A stretch of 64,000 nucleotides of DNA from Edaphochlamys debaryana (Eukaryota; Chlorophyta; Chlorophyceae; Chlamydomonadales), in assembly GCA_016858145.1 (NCBI GenBank), contig JAEHOE010000005.1:620001-684000 (forward strand), written 5' to 3'. The notes beneath the pieces are model-generated. The model saw only the letters and a list, made by a program, of their open reading frames with translations. It ran no database searches and was not told the origin of the DNA. The position numbers and the translations under genes were made by a program. Below are positions 11,715 through 28,500 of this stretch, piece by piece (the first letter of the stretch is position 1; every line of letters begins with the position of its first letter).

Positions 11715-11985
11715 AGGCGTCCTACGTGCACCCTTAAGGCAACAAGAGCTAGAGCGGAAGCGGAGTTGTAAAGCCCTAGTGCAGCTAGAGAAATTCTGCG
11801 TTTAGTTGCGTCGTCGTGGAGGTCGTGGGCGAGGGGACAAAGACAGGCCCTTGCAGAGGTTATAGACACGCGTTCAAAACAACGCAGCACCGCTGCAGTG
11901 GGCAATGTGCTGGGCCCGACTGGGCCTGCTGCTCAGATGGCCAATTGGCCATCGCGCCCAGGGGTGATCGCGCCTGCAGCCCCCT

Positions 11986-14350
11986 TCAGCCCCAACCTCT
12001 ACCGCTCTGCGCCTGGCCCCCCTCCAGCTGCAACAGAGCCTCAGTCGTGGCAATCATGGCCTCAATACCCCTCGTCGCCCACTCCTGCTGCCACCCGCCC
12101 GGCAATCCCGCCCCCACAGGCACTCCCACCGGACCCTCTCTTCCCCCCGCGACCGCCCCCACGCCCGCCGCCGCATGCACCCCCAGCACCGCCCCTCCCA
12201 CCGCCGGCCCCGCCCCTCCCGCCGCCGGCCCCGAACCCGCCAGCGCCGGCAAGCCCCGCCGCTCCCGCATCTCCGCCAGCTGCTGCCGCCGCCTCGCCCG
12301 CGCCGCCGCCGCCTGCGGCGCCGCTGGCCCAAGCGCCGCCACGTCCCTTCCGCTGCAGGCGCAGGCCCCGGCCAGGGCGTCTGGGCAGTTGACCGCCAGC
12401 GCCGCCAGCGCGTTGGATGCGGCCAGTACGGCCCCCTGCACCAGCGCCAGAGCGAAGCGGGTCTCGAGCGGCCGAAGGCCGGCCCTGCGGGCACATGGAG
12501 GGGCCAAACAGCACGACAAGGATGGGGCGTTGGCCTAGCCTTGGTACGGTACTTGCCCGCCCGTGATCCCGCTAGCGGTCAACCCGCTCGAGGCCTCATG
12601 TTGCTTCATAGAGCCCTGGAGCCCGGGCATGCGCCCGAAAGCCGCGCTCGTCGCACGTGCTTGCAGGCCGACCTGGGCACGCCCGTGCCCCTCACGTCCA
12701 GCAGCTCCAGTCGGGGCAGCTCCGCCAGCAGCGCCAGGCCCCCGGCAGTGACCCGCGTGTGGGCCAGGTGCCAGCGCGAAATGCCCAGCCTGCAGGGCGC
12801 AGGGACGGCAGGGAGGCAGTGGTGGAGGCAGGGGAAGCTGGGACGGGGCAGGGGCATGCAGCGGGCCGAGGATTCGAGGCTGAATGTGGTTCATATATAG
12901 ACACCGCTGCTATATCTTAGCGCTGGGCGGGGCTTACTCGGGCCAGGCGGCTGCCTCTGCGGGGGCTGCGACGCCGTAGCGGCGCGCGTAGGCGGCTGCG
13001 CGGGCGCCGTAGGTGAGGGCAGCGAGCATGGCATCGCCGACCCCCGTGTTGTTCAGGTTGATCACCTGCATCCACACGCGGGAGCAGGGGCGCAACACAG
13101 TGGCATTCAGCTCTTCCCATCGCAAGACCTCCACGACCGGGGCAGGGGCCCTGCGCCACCAACGCCCAACACACCATCACTGCCGCCGATACGCGGCTCC
13201 GTCCGCACCTGCAGGGCCCGCAGGCTGGCCAGCACCCCAGCGCAGCCGTCGTCCAGGCAGCGCGCTCCGCTCAGATCCAGCAGCCGCAGACTGCCCGCCA
13301 GGGCCTGCGGGGCGCGGGCCGCGGTGTTTGGAGCCGAAACCACAGCCAGCCATGTCCCTCAGGACCCGAATGCGGGTGAAGGCCCTTGCTCAGAGCGCAG
13401 AGGCCTGCGCCTCACCTGCAGCGGCGCCAGGGCCGGGGACGTGAGCGTCTCGCAGCCGCGGAGCGCCAGGCAGGTCAGCCGCAGAGCGTGCTCCGCCCCC
13501 GGCTGAACCGCCTCCTCCTCCTCCTCCTGCTGCACCCCCTGCACCCCCTGCCCTTGCTGCGGCCCCTGACCAGGAGCCTGCTGCGCCTGCTGTGCGTGCT
13601 TTGCCTGCGGAGCACGCTGCTGCGCTCTGGGCGGCAGCAGCCAGCTCAGGTCCACCAGCCACGCCGCCTGCTGCAGCTCCAGGTGGCGCAGGCGGGAGCC
13701 CACCAGGCGGAGCTGGGCCAGGGCACGGGGGCTGCGGGGCTGCGGCAGGGACAGGCGCAGCTGGGACACGTGCCTGGGCGGGGGGCGGGGGGCGGGGGAG
13801 AGGGAGGGAGCAAGGCTGGGTTGGCGCGGGAGGCTGCGCGTGCGGTGAAGGTGGGCATCGGACTGGTGGGGAGCGTCGGGGCGCAGAAGGCGAGAGCCGG
13901 GGGCAATCTTATGGCCGCTTGCCTTATGGCCATGCACGCATGAGTTGTTGCAAAATCTCGACCTCTACACAACTAAAGCTCCGCAAAGCCACGCACCATT
14001 CATCGGAGAACGTCTGCAGCACCAGCAGGTGACGCAGCAGTGCGGCGTGGTCCTGGGGCTGCTGGTGCTGCTGGGCTCCCGGCCTCCCCGCCTGCGGCTG
14101 CAGTCGCGCCGCCTGCTGGCTGTAGAGGTCGAAGATGCGGAGCAACAGCTCCTGCTCGGGAACCTCGGCGGGGAAGCGGTCTGTCGCGGGGGGACGGGCG
14201 TGGGAAAGGGGACGCGAGCGTGTCGCGACGAGAGGCGCGCGTGGTGAAGCCGAGCGCCACAGCCCTCATGTTCGCACCCGGTATGCGCCCTCGCAGCAGC
14301 TGCCGGGCCAGCTCGCGGCAGCAGCAGTCGACAAGCGACAGCTCGGGCAT
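11986..14350 (-). CDS. Leucine-rich-repeat protein with Gln/Glu-rich insert
   Basis: Seven exons (14350-14278, 14180-13997, 13773-13416, 13304-13209, 13065-12938, 12789-12673, 12484-11986) give 484 residues. LRR-type motifs recur: LRLTCLALRGCETLTSPAL, LRLLDLSGARCLDDG, VINLNNTGVGDAML and LELLDVRGTGV. The cysteine-containing consensus resembles the RNI/AMN1-like repeats of F-box LRR proteins, but no F-box was recognised in the N-terminal ~85 residues. A low-complexity Gln/Pro/Glu insert (QQ-rich, then five Glu) separates two repeats, encoded by CTC/CTG-type trinucleotide runs. The C-terminus is Ala/Gly-rich after a helical segment. Some exons end on unusual donors (for example GTCGGC at 12672), so the sixth junction is the least certain. 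A protein-interaction or ubiquitin-ligase adaptor role is inference. Confidence 0.65.
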
Positions 14351-14581
14351 GGGGACGCGACGTGGCAGCGGGTGCGAGGCTTTGGTAGTGTTTTAGTTGC
14401 TCTCTAGTGGCGTCTGCAAGTGGCGGGGGGGACGACTTGTATGCAGAGAGGGCAAACTGCGCTCCGCGAAACGGCCTCTAGACGCGATCCCGCCCGGTGG
14501 GGGTTTCTGACGCCCCCTCGGCCCCCCCTACCACTTCCCCTCCCACACCTTGACCTCTAGCTTCTCTAGTGACCTGTAACC

Positions 14582-16738
14582 ATGGCTGCACCACTGTTGG
14601 TGCCGCCGGCTTTCGTCATCGTGGGGCTTAGCTGCTTCATTATTTTCTTCATCGAGGTGGTGACGCTTCTGTTCGTCGCCAACTCATCTAGCTATCGCCG
14701 TCTCATCGCGGATATCGACAGGACGCAAAAGGTAGGATGCATGCTGATCGGCGGCCTCGCGACCAGCACACGCGGGTCTAGCGCCCATGGGAGGCACCAG
14801 CTAGCTATCAGAGGCGCGTGCTTCGTGAAGGACTGGCCCTGCCAGGTCCTTGCCACCTGCCCGGCCTCACGTGCCTGGGGGGGCCCCCCGCCATCGGCAG
14901 GCGCGGGGGGAGCAGCGGTCTGGACAGCCTGGTCGCCGCAGCAACTCCGTGGGGCATGGGGCGTACGTGCCCAGCCCTCAACGAAGGACGGACGAGGGCA
15001 ACGGCGAGGTACCCGGCAGCGACTTCAGACCCCGCTTCCTTGGCACCTTGACGCCCGAGCTGTCAACATCGCCGCGGCTGCACCCCTCTCACGGGCTCCT
15101 TGTTGCCCCACTCCGACCGCCCAAAATGCCCTGCCTAAGCCTGCTATTCCCCGGCCCCCTTTCCCTCGCCTTCCCCGCCGCCCCCGCAGGAGCTGGACCG
15201 CATCGGTGCCGCGGGTGCCTCTGCGGCCTCGGGCGCCGCCAAGAAGCGCGAGCGGGCCCTCGAGGTGCAGATGACGTACCTGGGGAGGGACTTCTTCTTC
15301 CACCGCATGAAGCAGATGGTGGGGCCGTGGGGGGATGGGGGGGATGGGCTGGACCTATGCGAACGACGCGTTGCGGGGGCCCAGGGAGTGGTGGCGCTCT
15401 CGGGAGTTGAACTCGCTGCTTCAGCAGTACCGGTTGAGACCCCTAGACAAGTGCCCCTTGTAAGTGCGCCCCTCGCAACTGCGCCCAACACCTCACCCCC
15501 CACCCCACCCTCCAGGTCATCATGACGGCGCTCCTGGGCATGATGTTCTACGTGCTGAGGGTGGGGTGGGATGGGGGGGGGGGCGGAAGGGGGCCGGGCA
15601 GCAGAAGGAAGGAGGGGGGATACATACACGACCTCCTTAGCCCCCCCACCTACCCTGCCACCGGCACCCGCCTCCCATCCACCTTCTCTCTCGTCCTCCT
15701 GCCCCCTCCCCCCCCCCAGACCTGGTACATGGGCAAGGTGGTGGCCCAGCTGCCCTTCGCTCCCATCTCCTTCTTCTCGCGCCTCACGCAGCAGTGGATC
15801 GAGTCGCCCGCGCCCTACGACTGCAGGTGCGGCCACGGGCCCAGGCCGAGCCGGGCGGGCTGTGGGCGGCTCGCTGCCCAGGCCCCGGGCAGCGCGTTTC
15901 CTGAGCCCATTGGCGTGCAGCCAGGCTTACGCCTCCGCATCAGGCAGCTGCCCGCCCGATCCTCCGGGGGCCGGGGCTGGGGGGCCCGGGGCTTCTGGCC
16001 ACGACCTCTGCATCGTGCAAAGGGGGCCATGCTCCCTGAGCGGCAAAGCTAGCCGCAGCGGACGGAAGGCTGTGGGGCACTGCCCTGGGCTGCAGTCACC
16101 GACGTGCAGTCAAGCTCACGCGCTGCTCCCTTTCCTCCCTCCCTTCCACGCTACCCTCCCCACCGACCCCCCGACAACCCCCGCGCCTCCCCCCTGCTTT
16201 CCCCCTCCATCCGCCCCACTCCTTACCCCTGCCCTTCCCCCACCCCCCAGCTTCCTGTTCCTGTACATCCTGTGCAACATGGGCATCAAGCCCAACGTCG
16301 CCAAGCTCATGGGCACGGCGCTGCCGACCAGCGTGGCCAAAGCCACAGACGTGGGTCCCTGGGCTGGGACGTGGGAGGGCGGCTGGAGCTTTGGGGTGAT
16401 GGGGTCTGGACGTGTTGGGTGGCCCGTGCTTGCGCTGCAGCCTCGCTGCCGGGAGGTGCTGGGCCCGGGGGGCTGGGTGGGCGAGGCCTCCATGTTGTGC
16501 CGGGCCTTGCGGCCTGTCAACCTCCGTCCTCAGCGCGCCTTCGATGCTCCCTGGCTCTCTGCCCCTTCAACCCTTTCGCCCGCTTGAGCATCATGCGGCC
16601 TCCTTAGGATCCTGGCTTACACGAGTAGCCCTTCTTACAGCCTCCTTACCCCGCCTCCCTCCCCTCCTCAACCCCCTATTGCAGATGAGCAGCATGACGG
16701 GCCGCTTCACCAAGCTGGCCACCGCCAAGAACGCTTGA
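14582..16738 (+). CDS. TMCO1: TMCO1-type ER membrane protein (Oxa1 superfamily)
   Basis: Six exons (14582-14731, 15190-15318, 15516-15560, 15720-15826, 16251-16350, 16685-16738) give 194 residues, close to the ~190 usual for TMCO1. An N-terminal membrane segment (VIVGLSCFIIFFIEVVTLLF) is followed by a charged coiled-coil region (LDRIG...KKRERALEVQM). A second hydrophobic segment (VIMTALLGMMFYVL) precedes the conserved block VVAQLPFAPISF, and a third segment SFLFLYILCNMGIK matches the family's most conserved stretch. TMCO1 belongs to the Oxa1/Get1/EMC3 group. It acts in the ER membrane in the multi-pass translocon and has been reported to act as a calcium-load-activated channel. The gene starts 231 bp from the divergent LRR gene, so a shared promoter region is likely. 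Confidence 0.92.
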
Positions 16739-17441
16739 GGGGCGACCGGAGGCCGGTGGGAGGCCCCTTACCGCATTCCAAACACACGCGCCAGGAGAGA
16801 GGAGGGATGCGGGCGGAGCTATGCCGCTGGCGGCGGTGGAGGTGGAGGAGGAGGAGGAGGAGGAGGCGGGCAGGGCGGGATGCGCTAGGGAGTGGGCTAC
16901 GGGCTACGGGGAGGTTGGGGCGCGATCGGGACCGGTGCGTCGCACGTGAGGTTCGGCTACCAGGAAGGAGACACCTCTAGTTGCACTTATCGTCAAGAGC
17001 TGGCGCAGGGAACACGGGGCTGCGGCTAAGCGCCTGATAGGGTCCGGCCGCGTCTTGTGGCGGATACGTGGGCGGAGGGCTCGGAGGCCGGGGGGTGCGG
17101 AGTCGTCGCCCTAGTGTGATGGTTGGTAGGGCGTGGCAGAGCGTTGGGCTCAGGAGGAGAGGAGGATTCCATACTATAGCCCTTACGCGCGTGGATGGCA
17201 GCGAGCAAGTGATTGCCGGAGTGCCGAGGGCGTTTGGCGGGGAGTTGGTCGGCGTGCCGTGTATGCAATCGCGCCGGCACCCGGAGCCCCCCCGCACCCT
17301 AGTCAACATATTCTTGAGAACCTACTGGTATCACTTGCGTGCTCACTGTGCACAAGCCCAGCCCCGCAGTCGTAACTGTTGAAGCAACTCGCGACTCTTT
17401 CCTAGCTAGGGCGGCTTCGGACACAGCGTTCCCCCACACCA
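16739..17441. other. Intergenic region with GGA-repeat tract
   Basis: This region holds the 3' UTR of the TMCO1 gene and the promoter/5' UTR of the DHX15 gene. Apart from the purine tract annotated separately, no gene was recognised. Confidence 0.5.
16838..16867 (+). repeat. (GGA)n purine tract
   Basis: A run of GGT/GGA triplets lies 100 bases after the TMCO1 stop, in the presumed 3' UTR. It is a simple-sequence repeat. Confidence 0.8.
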
Positions 17442-23561
<6,120 letters not shown>

Positions 23562-24957
23562 GGCACCGGCCTGATGGGCAGGAGCCGGGAGCTGGGGCCG
23601 GGAGCTGGGTCCACTGAGGGCGTGTGGGGGCGTGTGAGCGGGGCCTCGTGTGGGTGGTGTGGGAGCGATAATGATGGTGATGGTGTCTGCGCAGGGATTG
23701 GGGCGGGGGAATGGGGGTGCCCGGAGGGCATTGTGGAGGGTGCACCCAGAGTCCGCAGCTCCGTCGGCGCGGTGACGAGCTGACCGGCAGGAAGCGAAGG
23801 GCGGGTGATGCAAGCAGAGGTTCGATGCCGAAGCCCGAACCGCAGGTCACGTGGGGATCAAGGCGGTGGCGAGGGCTAGGGCACGCCACCCCCGCACACG
23901 AAAGCTGCCAGAGAGGCGAGCTGAGGAGGAAGGTGTGGATGCGGGCGCTGCGTTGAGGACTGACGCCTCCGTTGTGGATGCCTCCGTTGGGGTAGAGTGC
24001 GCACACGGCGTCGTAGGCTGGGACTCGGTTGGCGTGTAGTGAGCTGGCGTCCCCCAGGGACAGCGAGCGCGGACGTCTGGGCACCGCTGGTGCATTGCGC
24101 GTCAGAGGGTGCTGACTTCTCGAGGCATGGCGTTGAGCCGGTGGAGGAGTGCTGACCAGGAATGACTGACACTGACCACTGACTCTGACGCTTCAAGGCT
24201 ACCGTTGACGCCGCGACTGTAACTGCCTAACGCTGAAAGCTGCGATTGCAGAACCTGGGTATCCTCTATCCTGCATGCTGCACTGGTACAGATCCGCTGA
24301 GGTTTCAGCCGCGCAGGCCTCAGTACGTCAGTAGGGGCAGTGGCTGGGGGGCCGGGTCGAGATCCTCTCCTCCCCCTGACGCAGCCGACAGCCCCATGTT
24401 GCCACACAGGGAAGCCGCCTCACAACCTCCGGCTCGTTACCTCATCCAAACTTGACACGCATGCACCGGCGGTCACCATAAGTTGCAGCCCCTCCGTGCT
24501 CCATGCGCCCCCAGTTACTTGCCTCACGCGCACAAGGCGGCATCCTCTCCCTGTTGGTCTACACGCGCGAGGGCCCATGCAGGCTGCAGGTCTCCACTTG
24601 CGCAGGCAACACCCGCACTGCACGGAAGGCAGAGCACTCCACAACGCACGACCTGCTTGCCTTCCCCGAGGGTTCACGCCTCCCTCCCGGACTATCCGTG
24701 GATGCCTCGGCCACCTGGGGCCTCGTGCCTCATGCCTGCAGCCTCTTCGCGCAACTCCAGCGTTCCCAAGCACCTCCACATCCCTGAAGCGCCGCAACCT
24801 CCACACGCCAGCCTTCACGGACCAGCCAGCCTCCGCCTCCTGCAGGGGCCTGCATGCTCGCCATCCTCAGGCAGCGCAGCTCCACCCCAACACCTCAGTT
24901 GACGCTCCCGGCCGCAAAGCCTCCGTCCCAGCGTCAGCCGCGGATACCGCCGCGGCT
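23562..24957. other. Convergent intergenic region (two 3' UTRs)
   Basis: This 1.4 kb stretch lies between the convergent DHX15 and EMC5 genes. It begins with a short GGGAGCTGGG(C) tandem near 23585-23610 and is otherwise featureless. Reading frames here show no domain and no splice pattern that builds a protein. Confidence 0.5.
24218..24222 (+). promoter_or_regulatory. TGTAA, candidate poly(A) signal of DHX15
   Basis: This is the first TGTAA noticed after the DHX15 stop, about 650 nt downstream, which is a plausible green-algal 3' UTR length. The assignment rests on motif and distance only. Confidence 0.35.
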
Positions 24958-25852
24958 TCAGCTGGACGCCAGCGGGGGGATGTCCAGGGGCATGGCTCTG
25001 CTGCGCATGTTGAAGGACACAAAGTCCGTGCGCAGGGTGCCAATGTCCATGCTCCTGAAGGGCAAGGCCGGGGGTCAGGATGAGGGAGGTGAGCATGCCT
25101 GGAGCTTCCGACCAGGCACTAAAAGCTTGGCTTGGCAGATTGAACGGTGCCGCTCGGTTGGGCGGTGGCCTCGATGCCCAAATGAAACACGCGCTCAGTG
25201 CGCGAGCGACACCACACACGACACCGGGGCCTGGTTCGGGCTCTCCCTGTGGCAGCCTAGCCACGTCACGCGGGTCCGAGCAACGGGGTCGCCAGCGCAC
25301 CTGCCCTTGGCTGGCATGATGACCACCTTGATGGGGCCGGCCATCAGATACCCGCCTGTGAGGAGGTACGGACACGTGCCATTCCGTGTGAGTGCATGCG
25401 CTGGGGAGCGGGAGCTTCAGCCATTTCGTTGTATGTGATTCCAGTGGTAACAGGCAGGCTGGCAGAGGTACGCCAGGTCGGCTGCACCCCGGGCCTGCCC
25501 GGCAGGCCGCGGGGTGGGGCGTTGCGTGGGCGGCCGATGAGTGGTCCGCGGTTTCCGGCACGCACCCAGCAAGGTGACGGCAGTGGCGATGGCCAGCTCC
25601 ATCACAATAAGAGCTGGTAGAGTCTCGAACTCCTCCTGGGAGAGCTTAAGGGTCTGGCGATCTACAAGGCAAGCCGGCGGGGTGCACTGTTGGCGGGAGG
25701 GTGGGGGGCGTCCCTCCCTGCGTCTCCCGCCGTCCTCCCATGCACCCGCCTCCCTCCTCCATGCCCGCCTCACACTTGATCACTTCTACGGTGGTGTATA
25801 TGAGTCCAGCCAAGCCGAGAATCGTGAGCAGGGCCCCAGTGCTGAGCCGCAT
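24958..25852 (-). CDS. EMC5: EMC5/MMGT-type subunit of the ER membrane protein complex
   Basis: Four exons (25852-25774, 25661-25566, 25355-25301, 25054-24958) give 108 residues. Membrane segment 1 is LLTILGLAGLIYTTVEVI. It is followed by the family-typical loop KYRQTLKLSQEEFETLP, membrane segment 2 (LIVMELAIATAVTLLGGYLM), a short link, and a cytosolic tail MDIGTLRTDFVSFNMRSRAM that aligns with the EMC5 tail ending in a short Asn/Arg motif. EMC5 is a core membrane subunit of the EMC, which inserts tail-anchored and multi-pass proteins into the ER; animal homologues are also called MMGT1, a proposed magnesium transporter. All phases close exactly. Another ER insertion factor, TMCO1, lies about 8 kb upstream. 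The gene is divergent from the His-rich secreted protein across 380 bp. Confidence 0.88.
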
Positions 25853-26232
25853 CCTGCCCCAGCTGCTCTTCGGACGAGGTCAAGTCCTTAAACTGCAGCA
25901 CCTATAGATCTACTCAGCGACGTGTGTGCTGGGGCTTGACTAGAGCACAACACGCGCGCGATGGCCAACAGGCTGTGCTCAGGCGGTCTTTCGTTGCCTC
26001 TGTAGAGACGCAGATGTATGTTCTATAAGGCCCAGCGTGACGCGTGCAGAATAGCAGACAGCGAGCTGCTGCCGGAATGGACCCGCCAAGGCTCATCGTG
26101 CCGACTGCCCTGACTGTCGCGAAACGGGCCCCTAGCCGTATAACGACTACTTGAGTGCACACAGTAGACAGAGGAGACACAAAAGCAACCCCCGCGTTTA
26201 AGGCGAGCTCTAGAACAACCAAGGAGTCTGAA
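25853..26232. other. Divergent promoter region, EMC5 / His-rich protein
   Basis: This 380-bp spacer between divergent start codons probably contains both promoters and 5' UTRs. It is less GC-rich than its surroundings. No motif could be assigned with confidence. Confidence 0.5.
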
Positions 26233-27267
26233 ATGAAGTTCGCCTCGCCTTCGCGTGCGCTGGTCTTAGGCATCCTGCTAGCGGCGCTGCTAGTGGCGAC
26301 AGAAGCCGTGCACGACCGGAAGCGTGGACTGAAGGCGAGTAGGGCGTCAAGCGGTGGGGCGCCATGTCCATGTGCTTTTGTCCTCAATATCTTTGCCCGC
26401 TGGCTCCGGGCCCGCCCGCCTGCTTGCAAGACGCAACCCCGAAGGCCTCCATTGGCGTGTTAGAGGGCTTCCTGGGGGTGGTGACATGGCCAGTCTGCCT
26501 TGGCTCCACACGTGCCTTCCCAACTCGCTCGCGTTACCCAGCTTTCGCAAACCATTCCCCCTGCGGGCCGCCGCGCTCCTCCACAACAGACGTACGGCCT
26601 GAGCGACGAGGAGATCAAGGAGGTGATGAAGGACCATGACCCGCACCACATCCTGCACAAGCACAAGCACAAGGTGCGCTGGCGAGGGTTTATGGGCTTG
26701 CCAACAACGACTGGACCTTGCCCAGGGGCAGCTGCGGCGGGGGCCAGCCGTGTCCAGCAAGCCACTCTCCAGCATCACTGATTGCCAGATCAGGAGCACG
26801 GCATGCCTCAGCCTCAAAGCGTGCGCCTGCGCCCCACAGGACGACCTGAAGGAGCACCCCGAGGTCAAGCGATTCCTCGAGTGGCGCGAGAAGCACAAGG
26901 CAAGCAGAGCCGCCCCCCTGGGCCCCCCACGCCCAGCATAGTGCAGCCCTGTGCGAGTGGAATGGGGTTACATGCTTGAGCGTATCTAACCAGGTCTCAT
27001 GCGCGCGGGTCATGCTGTAAGCTCGCTTGCCAGGGTAGCGGCCCCACACCCTCACTCTCACCTGCGTGCTGCCCCCTGCAGGCCGGTCATGAGGACGCCG
27101 GTGTTGCCTTTGCCGGCAAGATCCCCCACGACTTCATCCCGCACCTAATTGAGGAGAGCGACAAGGAGCGCGTGCGCGCGCACGCCAATGCTCACGCCAA
27201 GGCACACGCCCACTCCCATGCTGAGGCACACGCGAGCGCAGGCGGATACCGGTACGAGGAGCTCTAA
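26233..27267 (+). CDS. Secreted histidine-rich protein of unknown function
   Basis: Four exons (26233-26334, 26590-26673, 26840-26899, 27082-27267) give 143 residues. The N-terminus is a clear signal peptide (charged start, then ALVLGILLAALLVATEA). The mature part is hydrophilic, with a His cluster HDPHHILHKHKHK, a charged helix DLKEHPEVKRFLEWREKHK, and a C-terminal alternating tract in which His occurs every 2-4 residues (HANAHAKAHAHSHAEAHAS). The protein ends GGYRYEEL. The His density suggests Zn, Ni or Cu binding in the secretory pathway or cell wall (inference). No known domain was recognised. Introns 1 and 3 need GC donors (AAG|GCGAGT and AAG|GCAAGC) to keep the frame. All other junctions are GT-AG and phase 0. 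Confidence 0.75.
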
Positions 27268-28500
27268 CGGATTGCCAGGGCGTGGTGAACCTGAGCCCGA
27301 GGAACCCGAGGAGTCTAGCAACTGGCCTCGTGAGCGGAGTCATTGATGACGTGTACCGCCCGGCGGGAGGCCCCAGCTGGTTTGGGATTGGCGTGTGGCT
27401 AAAGTGCTGATGGCGAGGCAGACTCAGGCATCAGTTGGGGTTCAGTGCGACTCCAGTGCTGCGAGGTGTCATGAGGCATGGCCGCCATTGCGGAGGGCAA
27501 GTAAGGAGGCCGGGGCCGTTGGCTTGTTGCTGTCGGGCCTGGGCCCCCTGGCTCGGCCGCTTTTACTGTGCTTGCCCTTCAGGTGGGTAGACCTTAAAGG
27601 CTTGCAGTAACACTTGGGATTGGAGTCTGGACGGGTAAGATTGGGGTGGAGGTTGGACTCAGGGCTGGCTCCGCATAACACCTTTGTGGGTAGGGCGCTG
27701 AGCAAAGCGCAACCCTATTGATAAGCTGCGTGAGGTTTGTTTGTGTATGGGTGTCTGTGCTTGTGATTCTGTCAAATGGTATTTATGCCCGTGCGAAACG
27801 CTGCTGATCCACGACGCTCCTGCTGATTGGGGGAGTGCCAGGAGGGGAGGCGGAGCATCCACGGCATACGACCTGGTGCACGGGCGTCCTCAATAAGCTG
27901 CTGAATTGATAGAGCTGGGCAAGCTCTGACATTGGGCACTGACGTCGTGACGGGTGATGAGAAACTGGTGCGTGCAAGCTGCTGCATGGGAAGTGGCGAC
28001 GGCATTCACGGGTCCTGAGCGCGGCCGCGCGGGTCCCTTGGGCAAGGAGACGGGACGTCCGGCTGTCGGAGCCTGTAATGGAAGAGCAGGCTGTGACTCG
28101 GCGCATGCGGCTGCCTGCTCAGCCCACCACCCCCACCCCTTTCAGCACGCCTTGCCGGCGCCCGCAGCATGCACAGCGTGCACAAAGGACCCCGTATCGG
28201 GCCAGTTCGGCGGGAAATGCTGTAAGGGAGGTACTATGGGGCCAGCGATGGGACCACCATAACTCGGGGGCCTGCTATCCTGGCCTGCAGCTTGGGCTAC
28301 AAGACTTGCATTGTTACATGTGGACGCAGGTATGGGGGCTTGCTGGAAGGCGCGGGGGGTGGCGGGGGGGCTCGAAGGCGTAAAGCACGCAAAAGGGGCC
28401 GGATTGCATTGGCGCTCGGACACGCGGTCGGAGGGTCTAGGGTCCCAAACCTGCGCCGAAGCTGCATACGCCGCAGCCCATATACTTGTAAATAGCGATC
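27268..28500. other. Intergenic region
   Basis: This 1.2 kb stretch holds the His-rich gene's 3' UTR and the promoter of the HP30-type gene. A TGTAA at 28074-28078, about 800 nt after the stop, is a candidate poly(A) signal. No gene was recognised. Confidence 0.45.

Noticed and set aside
12919..12943. Stop codon TAA at the end of the LRR exon near 12935
   Set aside because: The TAA lies in a GTAAGC donor, and the next exon continues a leucine-rich repeat in phase, so it was read as a splice site.
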